DNA from: Litchfieldella xinjiangensis
GTDB taxonomy: Bacteria > Pseudomonadota > Gammaproteobacteria > Pseudomonadales > Halomonadaceae
Direction of reading: 5' to 3'
NCBI RefSeq assembly: GCF_000759345.1
Contig: NZ_JPZL01000003.1
Location: forward strand, 124,001 to 188,000
DNA: 64,000 bases
This document shows, one piece after another, positions 11,103-21,911 of the stretch (the first letter of the stretch is position 1; the number at the start of each line of letters is the position of its first letter). Position numbers and translations under genes: made by a program. The notes under the pieces are model-generated. The model ran no database searches and had not been told where the DNA came from. It saw only the letters and a list, made by a program, of their open reading frames with translations.

Positions 11103-11537
11103 TCAGCCCCGGGTTGATGGGCCGTCGCTGGCTTCGCCCGCACCGGCGTCCTCGGCGGGTGCCGGCCCGTCCTCGGTCGCGCTTGGCGTCGTCGAGGCTG
11201 CGCTCTGGTTCGGCGGTCCGCTCGGTGTCGTTGTCGGGGCTGCGCCCTGAGTAGGGGCCGCGCTTGGTGACGGCGTCGTGGACGAAGAGGTCTGGGTGAC
11301 CAGAGCCGCCTCCAGAGAGGCCACCTGGGTTTCCAGCGCCTCGACACGCGCCCGGGTCCGTTGCAGGACATCCATCAGGATGTCGAAATCTTCGCGCGAG
11401 ACCAGTTCCATCCGGTCGAAGGCGCCGCGCATGGCCTGGTGGACACCGCGCTGTAGCTCTTCGGGGGCATGCGAGGCATCCTGCAGCCGCTCTCCAAGCC
11501 GCTGGGCCAGCCGACTGAGACGATCATTGTTGCCCAT
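11103..11537 (-). CDS. ubiK: UbiK/BMFP-type accessory factor with long low-complexity tail
   Basis: UbiK helps aerobic ubiquinone synthesis and forms a trimeric coiled coil that binds lipids. Residues 1-80 here carry the family pattern: LAQRLGERL, then MRGAFDRMELVSREDFDILMDVL and an acidic/basic coiled coil (RARVEALETQVASLEAAL). Residues 81-144 are an unusual Ser/Thr/Pro/Ala-rich tail with no predicted fold, so the protein (144 residues) is longer than the usual ~80-95. The start at 11537 follows AAGGAG. It precedes yifB on the same strand and is divergent from glnK. Confidence 0.85.
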   Translation of the reverse strand: MGNNDRLSRLAQRLGERLQDASHAPEELQRGVHQAMRGAFDRMELVSREDFDILMDVLQRTRARVEALETQVASLEAALVTQTSSSTTPSPSAAPTQGAAPTTTPSGPPNQSAASTTPSATEDGPAPAEDAGAGEASDGPSTRG

Positions 11538-11644
11538 GGGTCGCTCCTTGAACGCTATTGAACCATCGGTAACAGCATACGCAACCCCGCCGGACAACGC
11601 ATGCCTCCCATGCGCCCAAATAGGATGCACGAGCCATCTTATGC

Positions 11645-11661
11645 CGCACCATTTGAGTGCA
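11645..11661 (+). promoter_or_regulatory. Candidate NtrC-binding site upstream of glnK
   Basis: The 17-bp sequence CGCACC-N5-AGTGCA matches the enterobacterial NtrC consensus TGCACC-N5-GGTGCA at 10 of 12 fixed positions. It is about 87 bases upstream of the -24 element of a sigma-54-like promoter, a normal distance for an NtrC enhancer. Two more GGTGCA half-sites follow at 11676-11681 and 11700-11705. Confidence 0.55.
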
Positions 11662-11731
11662 GCCACCTCATCCTTGGTGCACGTCTCGCTCCTCATCATG
11701 GTGCAATCACTTCCTATCCCATTGTTTTTAA

Positions 11732-12157
<426 letters not shown>

Positions 12158-12234
12158 GACGTGCCGGCCAAGGTGCGCAGGAACCATGCCAACGCAACTA
12201 TCCGAAAAATGACGCTGGCTCAGGAGATATTTTC

Positions 12235-13485
12235 ATGAACGAACTTTCAGAGCTGACTTACGCGCTCGATACCTTCTATTTCTTGATCTGCGGCGTGCTG
12301 GTCCTATGGATGGCCGCCGGTTTCGCGATGCTCGAAGCGGGCCTGGTGCGCGCCAAGAACACGGCCGAGATCCTGACCAAGAACATCGCCCTGTTCGCCA
12401 TCGCCTGTACGATGTACCTGCTGATCGGCTACTACATCATGTACTCCAGTTCTGCCGGCGGTTTCCTGCCCAGCCTGGGCTTTCTGATCGGTGGCGAGAA
12501 CACCGTCGACGCCATCACGGCCGGCGGTGAGGACGCACCGTATTACTCAATGCGCTCCGACTTCTTCTTCCAGGTGGTGTTCGTGGCGACCGCCATGTCC
12601 ATCGTTTCGGGTGCCGTGGCCGAACGCATGAAGCTGTGGGCCTTCCTGGCCTTCGCCGTGGTCATGACTGGCTTCATCTACCCCACCTCCGGTTACTGGA
12701 CATGGGGCGGTGGCTGGCTCTCCGAGGTCGGGTATTCCGACTATGCCGGTTCCGGCATCGTACACCTTGCCGGTGCAGCCGCAGCCCTCGCTGGTGTACT
12801 GGTGCTCGGTGCACGCAAGGGTAAGTACGGCAAGGATGGTTCCATCTACGCCATTCCGGGTTCCAACATGCCGTTGGCCACGCTGGGTACCTTCATCCTG
12901 TGGATGGGCTGGTTCGGCTTCAACGGCGGTTCCGAGCTGAAGCTGTCCGATGGCGTTTCCGCCAACAACGTGGCCCAAGTCTTCGTCAATACCAATGCTG
13001 CGGCCGCCGGTGGCGTCATCGCCGCGTTGATCCTCGCCAAGCTGTGGTTCCGCAAGGCGGACCTGACCATGGCCCTCAACGGTGCCCTGGCCGGCCTGGT
13101 TGCGATTACGGCCGATCCGCTCTCTCCGTCGGCCTTGGGCGCGACAATCATAGGAGCCATCGGCGGCCTGATCGTGGTGGCCTCCATCGTGACCCTCGAC
13201 AAGCTGAAGATCGACGATCCGGTCGGTGCCATCTCGGTACACGGTGTGGTCGGCATGTGGGGCGTGATGGTGGTGCCGGTCACCAATGGCGATGCTTCCT
13301 TCGGTGCGCAGTTCATCGGCATCATCGGCATCTTCGCCTGGGTGTTCATCGCCAGCCTGATCGTCTGGCTGATCCTCAAGGCCGTCATGGGCATCCGTGT
13401 CAGCGAAGAGGAAGAGTACGAAGGCGTCGACCTGGCGGAATGCGGACTGGAAGCCTATCCCGAATTCAACGTTGCGAAGAAGTAA
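12235..13485 (+). CDS. amtB: Ammonium transporter AmtB
   Basis: This is an 11-helix ammonium channel of the inner membrane, trimeric in its family. The 416-residue product has no obvious cleaved signal peptide and starts directly with a helix (LDTFYFLICGVLVLWMAAGF). Family motifs include GFAMLEAGLVRAKNT, IVHLAGAAAALAGVLVLGARKG and DDPVGAISVHGVVGMWG, the latter two carrying the twin pore histidines. The acidic C-terminus (RVSEEEEYEGVDLAECGLEAYPEF) is typical of GlnK-regulated Amt proteins. It sits between two P-II genes and is followed by a strong terminator. Confidence 0.96.
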   Translation: MNELSELTYALDTFYFLICGVLVLWMAAGFAMLEAGLVRAKNTAEILTKNIALFAIACTMYLLIGYYIMYSSSAGGFLPSLGFLIGGENTVDAITAGGEDAPYYSMRSDFFFQVVFVATAMSIVSGAVAERMKLWAFLAFAVVMTGFIYPTSGYWTWGGGWLSEVGYSDYAGSGIVHLAGAAAALAGVLVLGARKGKYGKDGSIYAIPGSNMPLATLGTFILWMGWFGFNGGSELKLSDGVSANNVAQVFVNTNAAAAGGVIAALILAKLWFRKADLTMALNGALAGLVAITADPLSPSALGATIIGAIGGLIVVASIVTLDKLKIDDPVGAISVHGVVGMWGVMVVPVTNGDASFGAQFIGIIGIFAWVFIASLIVWLILKAVMGIRVSEEEEYEGVDLAECGLEAYPEFNVAKK

Positions 13486-13519
13486 GCGCGACATACCGAG
13501 TGAGCTGGCGTGCTCCCCT

Positions 13520-13544
13520 GGCCCCCTTCGTGGGGGCCTTTTTT
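13520..13544 (+). terminator. Rho-independent terminator after amtB
   Basis: A perfect 7-bp GC stem (GGCCCCC / GGGGGCC) with a TTCGT loop is followed by six Ts. It lies 34 bases after the amtB stop and before the second P-II gene, so that gene likely needs its own promoter. Confidence 0.92.
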
Positions 13545-13593
13545 ATTCCCCCGCCGAGCGGTGTATGCTTATGAGCCTTACCGCTTGGCATGA

Positions 13594-13995
<402 letters not shown>

Positions 13996-14018
13996 CCCCG
14001 CCTGAGCGCCGAGCCGCA

Positions 14019-14056
14019 ACGCAAGAGGCCCCACCATTCGGTGGGGCCTCTTGCGT
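14019..14056. terminator. Bidirectional terminator between P-II gene and fpr
   Basis: A perfect 17-bp inverted repeat (ACGCAAGAGGCCCCACC and its complement) with a 4-base loop sits between two convergent genes. The U-tract is weak on both sides, but stem strength and placement support termination of both transcripts. Confidence 0.8.
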
Positions 14057-14081
14057 CAGGGGTATCGCTTGCCGTCTAAAC

Positions 14082-14858
14082 TCATTTCTCGACGAAGGCA
14101 CGCTCGATAACGTAGTCGCCCGGCTCGCCCATGCGCGGCGAGATTTGGAAGCCCAGGTCGTCGAGCAGGCCGCTGGTGTCGTCAAGCATCGCCGGGCTGC
14201 CACAGATCATGGCGCGGTCCTGCTTGGGATCGATTGCCGGCAGGCCGGTGTCATCGAACAGCTTGCCCGTCCGGATATGGTCGGTCAGGCGCCCGGTAGT
14301 ATGGAAGTCTTCCCGCGTGACGGTGGGATAGTAGACGAGCTTCTCGCGGATTTCGTCGCCCAGGTATTCATGGGCCGGCAATTCCTGGGTAATGAAATCG
14401 GCGTAGGCCAGTTCGCTGACGGTACGCACCCCATGCACCAGCACGATCTTCTCGAAGCGCTCATAGGCTTCGGGGTCCTGGATCAGGCTTAAAAACGGCG
14501 CGAGCCCGGTACCGGTCGACAGCATGTAGAGGTTGCGACCCGGCAGCAGATCATCGGTCACCAGGGTCCCGGTGGGCTTGCGGCTGACCATGATCTGGTC
14601 GCCGACTTTGAGGTGCTGCAGACGTGAGGTCAGCGGGCCATCCTGAACCTTAATGCTGAAGAACTCGAGATGATCCTCGTAGTTGGGGCTGGCAATCGAG
14701 TAGGCCCGCATCAGCGGCTTGCCTTCGACTTCGAGCCCGATCATCACGAATTGGCCGTTCTTGAAACGCAAGCTGCGCTCGCGAGTGGTACGAAAACTGA
14801 ACAGGCTGTCGTTCCAGTGATGGACGCTAAGTACCTCTTCCAGGGCAAACTTGCTCAC
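14082..14858 (-). CDS. fpr: Ferredoxin--NADP+ reductase Fpr
   Basis: Fpr exchanges electrons between NADPH and ferredoxin or flavodoxin, using FAD. The 258-residue product begins SKFALEEVLSVHHWNDSLFS, has the FAD motif RAYSIASPNYE, an NADP region MLSTGTGLAPFLSLIQDPEAYERF and a C-terminus YVIERAFVEK, all typical of the bacterial subclass. The start is the GTG at 14858, which follows AAGGAG and gives the family's usual length; a longer in-frame extension is unlikely. It is divergent from a LysR regulator, matching the fprA-finR pair of Pseudomonas, where FinR activates fpr under oxidative stress. Confidence 0.94.
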   Translation of the reverse strand: MSKFALEEVLSVHHWNDSLFSFRTTRERSLRFKNGQFVMIGLEVEGKPLMRAYSIASPNYEDHLEFFSIKVQDGPLTSRLQHLKVGDQIMVSRKPTGTLVTDDLLPGRNLYMLSTGTGLAPFLSLIQDPEAYERFEKIVLVHGVRTVSELAYADFITQELPAHEYLGDEIREKLVYYPTVTREDFHTTGRLTDHIRTGKLFDDTGLPAIDPKQDRAMICGSPAMLDDTSGLLDDLGFQISPRMGEPGDYVIERAFVEK

Positions 14859-14942
14859 GACCGACTCCTTTATTCCGTTGTCGAATAACACCGACGTTAT
14901 CGCTATGGGGTAATTCTAAGCGGGCCCCACCTATCTGTTAAA

Positions 14943-14972
14943 TGGATTGTATGGATAACGGTTATCTATAAT
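14943..14972 (+). promoter_or_regulatory. Candidate finR promoter with overlapping palindrome
   Basis: TATAAT at 14967-14972 has a candidate -35 TGGATT at 14943-14948 with an 18-bp spacer. A perfect 13-bp palindrome GATAAC-G-GTTATC occupies 14954-14966, directly against the -10 box. The arrangement suggests that a regulator, most simply FinR itself, binds here and controls both divergent genes. Confidence 0.55.
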
Positions 14973-15000
14973 ACCGATACATCGTTCAGGAGAGCCTGCC

Positions 15001-15927
15001 GTGCGCTATACCCTTCGCCAATTGGAAGTCTTCGTCGCCGTTGCCCAGTTCGAGAGTGTGTCTCGGGCGGCGCGGGCATTGGCCCTGTCGCAGTCGGCGA
15101 CCAGCACGGCGCTGGCCGAGCTCGAGCGACAGTTCGATTGCCAGTTGCTCGACCGCGTCGGCAAGCGGCTCAAGCTCAATGCCCTGGGTTTCCAGATCCT
15201 GCCCAAGGCCGTCGGCCTGCTCGACCGCGCCGAGGAGGTCGAGGAAATGCTGCGCGGCCAGCGTGGTATCGGCCCGCTGGACGTGGGCGCGACCCTGACC
15301 ATCGGCAACTACTTGGCGACGCTACTGATCAGCGATTTCCTGCAACGCCACCCGGACAGCCGGGTACGGCTCCAGGTACGCAATACCTCGGCGATTATCG
15401 ACCGTATCGTGCTGCACGAACTTGACCTGGGTCTCATCGAGGGCGATTGCCAGCATGAGGATGTGGTCATCCAGCCGTGGGTCGAGGATGAACTGGTCGT
15501 GTTCTGTTCTCCCCGGCACCCCCTGGCCAATGCCGGCTCGCTGGACATGGACAGTCTGCTCCGCGCCCCATGGATCATGCGCGAGCAGGGCTCGGGGACA
15601 CGCCTGACGCTGGAACATGCGGCGCGTCATCGACGCGGACGCTTCAACATTCTGCTCGAGCTCGAACATACCGAAGGCATCAAGCGCGCCGTGGAGTCGG
15701 GGCTGGGGATCGGTTGCGTATCGCGCCTGGCCCTGCGCGATGCCTTCCGGCGCGGCAGCCTGGTCCCCATCGAGACCCCGGAGCTCGATCTGAAGCGCCA
15801 GTTCTCATTCATCTGGCATCGTCACAAGTACTTGACCACCGGGATTCGCGAGTTCCTGCGGCTGTGCCGGCAAATGACCGAGGGCGTGACCCGCAGTGAC
15901 GAGATCGAACTGCCCTACGTCTCCTGA
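15001..15927 (+). CDS. finR: LysR-family regulator, FinR-like
   Basis: The 308-residue protein has an N-terminal winged helix (LRQLEVFVAVAQFESVSRAARALALSQSATSTALAELE, residues 5-42) and a LysR substrate-binding domain. It starts with GTG at 15001, followed by the conserved RYTLRQLEVF. It is divergent from fpr, with a 13-bp palindrome in the 142-bp intergenic region. In Pseudomonas, FinR in this position activates fpr under superoxide and osmotic stress, so the same role is inferred. Cysteines are few (Cys137-Cys170 region), so any redox sensing is not obvious. Confidence 0.85.
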   Translation: MRYTLRQLEVFVAVAQFESVSRAARALALSQSATSTALAELERQFDCQLLDRVGKRLKLNALGFQILPKAVGLLDRAEEVEEMLRGQRGIGPLDVGATLTIGNYLATLLISDFLQRHPDSRVRLQVRNTSAIIDRIVLHELDLGLIEGDCQHEDVVIQPWVEDELVVFCSPRHPLANAGSLDMDSLLRAPWIMREQGSGTRLTLEHAARHRRGRFNILLELEHTEGIKRAVESGLGIGCVSRLALRDAFRRGSLVPIETPELDLKRQFSFIWHRHKYLTTGIREFLRLCRQMTEGVTRSDEIELPYVS

Positions 15928-15942
15928 AGCGGCCTGAAACGA

Positions 15943-15968
15943 CACTGCCCGGCCGAAGCCGGGCAGTG
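15943..15968. terminator. Hairpin between finR and chemoreceptor gene
   Basis: A perfect 11-bp stem (CACTGCCCGGC / GCCGGGCAGTG) with a CGAA tetraloop lies between convergent genes. U-tracts are short. Its position and stability suggest a bidirectional terminator. Confidence 0.7.
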
Positions 15969-15986
15969 TGCTTGGTACTCCGAGCC

Positions 15987-18113
15987 TCAGGCAGGCTCGG
16001 GCAGTCGCCGGGGGGCAGGCGATGAGAGGCGCAAGGAGGACGCGCTCGCCGCATCGGCGAGGGTAAAGCCGCCGATGACCTCGGCGAGGTGGCGCGACTG
16101 GCTCTTGAGCTGCTCAGCTGCGGCACTCGACTCCTCGACCAGGGCAGCGTTCTCCTGGGTCATGCGATCCATCTCGGCCACGGCCACATTGACCTGCCCG
16201 ATGCCGTCGCTCTGCTCGCCGGCGGCGGCGCTGATTTCACGAAGCACATCCGAGACACGGGCCACGCTGGCGACGATTTCGTCCATCGTCTCGCCCGCCT
16301 CACGCACGAGCTGTGTCCCGCTACGTACGCGCTCGCCCGACGTATCGATCAGCCCCTTAATTTCACGGGCGGCAGTGGCGCTGCGGCTGGCGAGCTGGCG
16401 AACCTCACCGGCGACCACGGCGAAGCCACGCCCCTGCTCACCGGCGCGTGCGGCTTCCACCGAGGCGTTGAGCGCCAGCAAGTTGGTCTGGAAGGCGATG
16501 CCATCCATGACCGCGACGATCTCGCCGATCTGGCGCGATGAGGCCGTGATGTCGTCCATGGTCGATACCACCTGAGCGACTACCTCACCGCCCCGGGCGG
16601 CCACCTGCGATGCCGAACGAGACAGGTCGTTGGCTTCACGCGCCGACGCGGCGGTGTGCTCCACGGTACTGGTGATCTCCTCCATCGAGGCGGAGGTCTC
16701 TTGAAGACTGGCTGCCGCGATTTCGGTGCGTCGCGACAAATCCTGGCCACCGCTGGCAATTTCCGTCGCGGCCAGGCTCACTGCATCGCTACTGGCACGT
16801 ACCTCGACCAGCACGTCATGGATCTTGTCGGCAAAGGCGTTGAACTGAATTGCCAGTTCGGCGCTTTCATCGCGCGTCTTGATCGGCAGACGCTGGGTCA
16901 AGTCGCCATCGCCCGACGCGATCTCTCGCATGCGCGATGCTAGCTCCTTGAGCGGTCGAGAAATTCTCCCGCCCACCCAGGCCATGGCCAGCAGACCGAT
17001 CGCGGCGATGGCCAGGCCAAGCAGTAGCATGCCGAGCATGGTGGCCTGGTTGTCGCTGCGAAGCTCCCCCTGAAACGCCTGGAGGTCGGCCAGTACCGCG
17101 GCTTCGGGCAAGGTCATCACCAGCGTCCATTGAATGCCAGTATCGCCGATCTCGAAGGGCTGATAGAAGGCGATGGTCTCGGCCCCAGGCGCCCATTCTA
17201 GGTGCGATTGGTTACCCTGCCGTTCGGCAATCTCGGCAAGCCGCTCGGCGTCGAACACGTCCTCGGCCGAACTGCCGAGACGACTGGCATCGGCCGTATG
17301 GCCCACCAGGCCCCCTCTCTCGGCAATCAGCGACATGCTGCCGGCACCGTCGTACAGGTCAGCGTTGGCCGCATTGAGAAGGTCCTGAACGAAGCCTATC
17401 TCAAGATCGGCCCCCGCTACGCCACGGAACTCCCCTTCGACCATGATCGGCACGTTGAAGGAGGTGACCAGACGGGTTTCGCCCTCGTAGTCGTAGCGGG
17501 CCGGATCGATGACACAGGGCGCTTGCCGTTCACGCACGCAGAGGTAGTACTCCCCTTCACGTATCCCACTAGGCAGCAGCGCCTCGCTCTCCAGGGTCTC
17601 GCCCAGGGGCAGCACGCTGAGGCTGCCATAGGTGTTGCGATACCACCAGGGCATGAAGCGCCCGGTGTCAGCCTCATAGCCATCCGACTCGCGACCGGTG
17701 AAGAAGCGGTCGACATCGAACGCGTTGGGCTCCCAGCCGACATAGACGTCCAATAGTTCGGGGTGCACCGCCAAGGTCTCGCGGACCAGGCTCGACAGTT
17801 CGTCCCGGTTCATCCAGATCTGCGGTGTACCGTTGGGCCCGGTTTCGCCCATCAAGGCATTGGTCTTGGCCAGCATGCCGGCCACGGTCATCGGCCTGTC
17901 CAACTGTCGCTGTATCTGACCGACCTGGGCGGCACCCAGCGACTCGAGGCGCTCGCCGATGGCCTGACGAAGCAGCTCCTCGGTTCGCGCCTCCATGGTG
18001 GCCTGGGTCTGCGACGCGGTGTAGGCGGCGTAACCCAGTAGCACCGCGATGACGACCAGTAGGCAGGCGCCGGCCAGGCTAACGATGGCGCCACGAATCG
18101 ATTTAAAATGCAT
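15987..18113 (-). CDS. Methyl-accepting chemotaxis protein 1 (dCache type)
   Basis: This is a predicted inner-membrane chemoreceptor of 708 residues. A first membrane helix (about 10-31) is followed by a periplasmic domain of about 325 residues with a double-Cache look ([14 protein letters not shown] near 153-166, [21 protein letters not shown] near 218-237). A second helix follows (358-380), then HAMP, then a cytoplasmic coiled coil with the hairpin [20 protein letters not shown]. Two cysteines (192, 200) lie in the periplasmic part and could form a disulfide. There is no C-terminal CheR-binding pentapeptide. Its start overlaps the stop of the next receptor gene by 11 bases, so it shares that gene's sigma-28 promoter. 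The ligand is unknown. Confidence 0.92.
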   Translation of the reverse strand: MHFKSIRGAIVSLAGACLLVVIAVLLGYAAYTASQTQATMEARTEELLRQAIGERLESLGAAQVGQIQRQLDRPMTVAGMLAKTNALMGETGPNGTPQIWMNRDELSSLVRETLAVHPELLDVYVGWEPNAFDVDRFFTGRESDGYEADTGRFMPWWYRNTYGSLSVLPLGETLESEALLPSGIREGEYYLCVRERQAPCVIDPARYDYEGETRLVTSFNVPIMVEGEFRGVAGADLEIGFVQDLLNAANADLYDGAGSMSLIAERGGLVGHTADASRLGSSAEDVFDAERLAEIAERQGNQSHLEWAPGAETIAFYQPFEIGDTGIQWTLVMTLPEAAVLADLQAFQGELRSDNQATMLGMLLLGLAIAAIGLLAMAWVGGRISRPLKELASRMREIASGDGDLTQRLPIKTRDESAELAIQFNAFADKIHDVLVEVRASSDAVSLAATEIASGGQDLSRRTEIAAASLQETSASMEEITSTVEHTAASAREANDLSRSASQVAARGGEVVAQVVSTMDDITASSRQIGEIVAVMDGIAFQTNLLALNASVEAARAGEQGRGFAVVAGEVRQLASRSATAAREIKGLIDTSGERVRSGTQLVREAGETMDEIVASVARVSDVLREISAAAGEQSDGIGQVNVAVAEMDRMTQENAALVEESSAAAEQLKSQSRHLAEVIGGFTLADAASASSLRLSSPAPRRLPEPA

Positions 18114-19995
18114 CGGCCGGCTCTTCCTTTCGAGTGATGGAGCGATGGCTACTGGAGGTCGTCAAGCGAGGGGCAGCGACGGAGGGCGCTGTCGATTGCG
18201 ACAGGGTGAAACCGCCAACGGCTTCCGCCAGACGGTCGGCTTGATCCTTCAATTGCTCGGCGGCGGTGGTGGACTCTTCGACCAGGGCGGCATTCTCCTG
18301 AATCATGCGATCGAGCTCGGAAACGGCGACATTCACCTGGCCGATGCCGTCGCTCTGCTCGGTGGTGGCGGAGGTGATTTCGCCCAACACGTCGGCAACG
18401 CGCGTAATGCTCGCCACGATTTCGTCCATGGTGGCACCGGCGGTGCGTACCAGCGTGGCGCCTTCCTGGGTCCGTGATACGGAGGTATCGATCAGCGAGC
18501 GGATCTGACGCGCGGCGTCCGCGGAGCGGCCTGCCAGCTGGCGGACTTCGCCGGCGACCACCGCGAAGCCGCGACCCTGCTCACCGGCACGTGCCGCTTC
18601 GACCGAGGCGTTGAGCGCCAACAGGTTGGTCTGGAAGGCAATGCCATCCATCAATGTAACGATCTCGGCAATCCGACGGGCCGAGTCATTGATCTCGTCC
18701 ATGGTGGTCACTACGCGGGACACGACCTCGCCGCCACGGGCCGCCACGCTGGAGGCCGACTGCGATAAGCCATCGGCCTGACGCGACGATTCGGCGGTAT
18801 GCTCCACGGTACTGGTGATTTCTTCCATCGAGGCGGAGGTCTGCTGCAGGCTCGCCGCCGCCGTTTCAGTACGCCGCGACAGGTCCTGGCCACCGTTGGC
18901 AATCTCGCTGGCGGCGACCCGAACAGCTTCACTGCTGTCACGGATGGTCAACATCACCTGTTCCATCTTGGCCACGAAGCGATTGAAGGCAGAGGCGATC
19001 TGAGCCACTTCATCGCGACCATCTTCGGGCAGGCGGCGCGTCAAATCGCCATTACCACTGGCGATGTCTGCCATGGCATCACGCGCACGTACCAGGCCGC
19101 CCAAGGAACGAGACAGCAACACACCGAGCAGCACCGCGGCGATGCCGGTGACCACAAGCAGCGTGACCAGGGCCGACACGATGATGGCCCTCAGGCCGGC
19201 ATAGGCCTCCTGGCGATCGAGTGCCACGCCAAGTTCCCAGTCGGTACCAGGAATAGGCGTCAGGGATAGTTGTTTCTCCCTTCCTTCAATAGGTAGCGAC
19301 ATGGCCTCGCCAAGAGAAAGCAATGTCTCGATTCGCTCAGGGCTAATTTCCTGGGAAAGGCTTGAAAGCGGCTGACCCGCGAGATCGCCATCAGGGTGGG
19401 CGATTAGCGTTCCATTCGAACTCAGGAAAGCGAAGCTGGAAGGGGTGGGTTGAATCTTCTCGATATTGGCGACGATGTTTTCGATGGTCATATTGCCGCC
19501 AATAACGCCACGCATCTGCCCTTGATCCATAATACGCAGAGAAAGACTCACGACGGTCTGTCCGGTATTTGCATCGGTGAATGGATCCGAGACAGCGACA
19601 CTCTCTTGCTGGGCAGCCGCCAGGTACCAAGGCCGCTGACGCGCATCGTACCCTGCGGGGGGGCTGAAGCCTTCCGATGTGTTGAGTGAACCATCCGAAG
19701 CGTAACCCACATAGGCAGTGCGGAAACCACCAGAGTCGGCTAACTGGCTTAGTACCGCCACTTCCCCCTGCTCGGTAAGCTGATTCTTGGCTGCGCTGAG
19801 CATGACGGAACGAGACGCTACCCACTCTTCGATAGCAGCTACGCTACTGGCCGTTACGCCCTGCAGGTTCGTTTCTACAGCCGCTTCGAAGTGCGACTTG
19901 ACGGTGAAGTAGCTCACCCCGGCCACCAACAACATGGCCAGAGCGATAATGATTACACAGACGAGCTGTATGCGGCGTTTCAGGGAAGCGAACAT
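18103..19995 (-). CDS. Methyl-accepting chemotaxis protein 2 (dCache_1 type)
   Basis: The 630-residue chemoreceptor has a membrane helix at about 9-31, a dCache_1 periplasmic domain (about 35-265), a second helix (270-294), HAMP and a signalling domain very like that of its neighbour MCP1. The sensor contains RPWYLAAAQ (121-129) and [18 protein letters not shown], the pattern of amine/amino-acid binding Cache domains. However, the acidic residue often seen in the later G-x-D motif appears as Asn168 (GGNMTIENI). It lacks a CheR pentapeptide. A sigma-28-like promoter lies about 75 bases upstream. It is the first gene of an overlapping pair with MCP1. Confidence 0.92.
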   Translation of the reverse strand: MFASLKRRIQLVCVIIIALAMLLVAGVSYFTVKSHFEAAVETNLQGVTASSVAAIEEWVASRSVMLSAAKNQLTEQGEVAVLSQLADSGGFRTAYVGYASDGSLNTSEGFSPPAGYDARQRPWYLAAAQQESVAVSDPFTDANTGQTVVSLSLRIMDQGQMRGVIGGNMTIENIVANIEKIQPTPSSFAFLSSNGTLIAHPDGDLAGQPLSSLSQEISPERIETLLSLGEAMSLPIEGREKQLSLTPIPGTDWELGVALDRQEAYAGLRAIIVSALVTLLVVTGIAAVLLGVLLSRSLGGLVRARDAMADIASGNGDLTRRLPEDGRDEVAQIASAFNRFVAKMEQVMLTIRDSSEAVRVAASEIANGGQDLSRRTETAAASLQQTSASMEEITSTVEHTAESSRQADGLSQSASSVAARGGEVVSRVVTTMDEINDSARRIAEIVTLMDGIAFQTNLLALNASVEAARAGEQGRGFAVVAGEVRQLAGRSADAARQIRSLIDTSVSRTQEGATLVRTAGATMDEIVASITRVADVLGEITSATTEQSDGIGQVNVAVSELDRMIQENAALVEESTTAAEQLKDQADRLAEAVGGFTLSQSTAPSVAAPRLTTSSSHRSITRKEEPADAF

Positions 19996-20069
19996 CGGCG
20001 GGCGTCTCGGTCAGGATCATGGAGCAGTTGCGCCGCGTGCCCCATGAAACGGGCACGCACAATGCTCTA

Positions 20070-20096
20070 CTATCGACCCTGGCCTCTAAAACTTGA
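20070..20096 (-). promoter_or_regulatory. Candidate sigma-28 (FliA) promoter of MCP2-MCP1
   Basis: Read on the minus strand, TCAAGTTT (20096-20089) is followed by 11 bases and GTCGATAG (20077-20070). The flagellar sigma factor consensus is TAAAGTTT-N11-GCCGATAA. It matches at 7 of 8 and 6 of 8 positions with exact spacing, about 75 bases before the MCP2 start. Confidence 0.78.
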
Positions 20097-20194
20097 GCCG
20101 TTGCCGACTTCCTGATCTGGATCAAAGCAACAAGGGCCGATTCATGCATTGCCTCTTGTTGGCTCCGAAACCGCACGCACCGCCCCTTGTGCAA

Positions 20195-21859
20195 TCAGGC
20201 CTTCGCTGCGCCTGGAAGCGCCAGCTCCTCGACGGTTTCGTTCCCTTCGGGAAGCTGTTTGATTCGTGCAGGTTGGCCAGCCTCGGCCTGAGCGAGGCGC
20301 CCCGAGCCTGCGGCCCCAGCCTCGACGCGGAAGGTGGCAATCAGGTGCGCCAGCTGCTTGGCCTGGGCTTCGAGCGAGGCTGCCGCGACGCTGGTCTGTT
20401 CCACCAGCGAAGCATTTTCCTGGGTGACCGAGTCCATCTGTGTCAGAGCGACATTGATCTGCTCGATACCGCTGGTCTGTTCCTGTGTGGCCGTGGAGAT
20501 CTCCCCCATCAGGGCCGACACCTGGCGAATCGAAGTGACCGTATCGCTTATCGTCTGGCCGCTGCGCTCGGCCTGCTCCGCACCACTGACGATGCGTGAT
20601 GTGGTCTCTTCGATCATGCCACGGATTTCCTTGGCGGACTCCGCGCTACGGCTGGCCAAGGCCCGGACTTCTTCGGCCACTACCGCAAAGCCTCGCCCGT
20701 GTTCACCGGCCCGCGCAGCTTCGACTGACGCATTCAAGGCCAGGATATTGGTCTGGAAGGCGATGCCGTCGATGACCCCGATGATCTCGTTGATGCGGCG
20801 CGACTGCTCCGCCATCTCGCGCATCAGTTGTACGGTCCGCTCGACCTCCTCCCCCCCGGCTTCGGCCGCTTGCGAAGCACTGGCCGAAAGCCGGTCGGCT
20901 TCGAGCGCCGACTCGCTGTTCTTGACGATGGTCGCGGCCATCTGCTCCATGCTGGTCGCCGTTTCCTGCAAGGCCGAAGCCTGCTCTTCGGTACGCGATG
21001 ACAGATCCTGACTACCCGAGGCAATCTCACCGGCTCCCGTGAATACGCCATCGCTGCTGCTGCGCAGCGAAACGACCAGCCCCTTGAGCTTGTCCTGCAT
21101 GCGATGCAAGGCTCCGAACAGTCGGCCGATTTCATTGCGGCCGCGATCATCGATATGCCCGGTCAGGTCGCCTTCGGCGATGCGCTCGAAATGAGTGGCC
21201 GCTTCCTCGAGCGGCTTGACTACCCACTGCACCATGCCCATACGCACGGCGATGGCCGCCAGAAGGGACAGGACCAGCAGGACAATGGCACTGGTCTCGA
21301 CGAAGCGACCCAGATCGGCGACCTGCTCGATGGTGGCCGTGCCACGCTGCTCGGTAAACCCGACGAAATTCTCCATGGCAGCATCGAGCTCGATACCTAG
21401 CGCCGCCAATCGCTCCTGGCTGCGCTGTATCTGGAAGGGGATAGCCTCGGTGAGCGGCGCGAGGCCCTCGGTGACGTAGGCATCATAGGCCGTCACGATG
21501 GCCTGGACGTATTCGGCGCGAGGATCGTTCGCCGTCATCTCGACTGCACGAAAGTCGGCAAAGCGTTCATTGGCGGCAGCCAAGGCCTCGACAGCCAGGG
21601 CTTGATATTCGCGCCCCTTGTCAGGGTTACCTTGGGTACTCAGGCTGGCGAAGCGATCCAGGAATGTCTGTGCCCGAAGCACATTCACCTGGCTACGGTT
21701 GGCCAGGTTGGTCAGACGGACATTGGTTTCGGCCAGGTCACGCAATGCCGTTTCGCTGGCATTATTGGCATAGAATCCCAGTCCACTGATCAGGCCAATC
21801 ATCAGCACCAGGGCCGATAGCGCTGTCGTCAGGCTCCACTTGATTGAAACGTGCTTCAT
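20195..21859 (-). CDS. Methyl-accepting chemotaxis protein 3 (four-helix-bundle type)
   Basis: This 554-residue chemoreceptor has a Tar/Tsr-like layout: membrane helix 9-30, an all-helical periplasmic sensor of about 160 residues (31-188) consistent with a 4HB domain, second helix 189-209, HAMP (about 210-262) and the signalling coiled coil with [20 protein letters not shown]. The C-terminal tail ([19 protein letters not shown]) has no NWETF-type pentapeptide. It lies upstream of MCP2 on the same strand, 199 bases away, with its own sigma-28-like promoter. The signalling domain differs clearly from MCP1 and MCP2, so it is not a recent copy of them. The ligand cannot be predicted. Confidence 0.93.
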   Translation of the reverse strand: MKHVSIKWSLTTALSALVLMIGLISGLGFYANNASETALRDLAETNVRLTNLANRSQVNVLRAQTFLDRFASLSTQGNPDKGREYQALAVEALAAANERFADFRAVEMTANDPRAEYVQAIVTAYDAYVTEGLAPLTEAIPFQIQRSQERLAALGIELDAAMENFVGFTEQRGTATIEQVADLGRFVETSAIVLLVLSLLAAIAVRMGMVQWVVKPLEEAATHFERIAEGDLTGHIDDRGRNEIGRLFGALHRMQDKLKGLVVSLRSSSDGVFTGAGEIASGSQDLSSRTEEQASALQETATSMEQMAATIVKNSESALEADRLSASASQAAEAGGEEVERTVQLMREMAEQSRRINEIIGVIDGIAFQTNILALNASVEAARAGEHGRGFAVVAEEVRALASRSAESAKEIRGMIEETTSRIVSGAEQAERSGQTISDTVTSIRQVSALMGEISTATQEQTSGIEQINVALTQMDSVTQENASLVEQTSVAAASLEAQAKQLAHLIATFRVEAGAAGSGRLAQAEAGQPARIKQLPEGNETVEELALPGAAKA

Positions 21860-21911
21860 TGCCCATCTGCCCCTATGCGATGAGAGTGCTTGGAATCGTA
21901 CTTTCTCAGCA

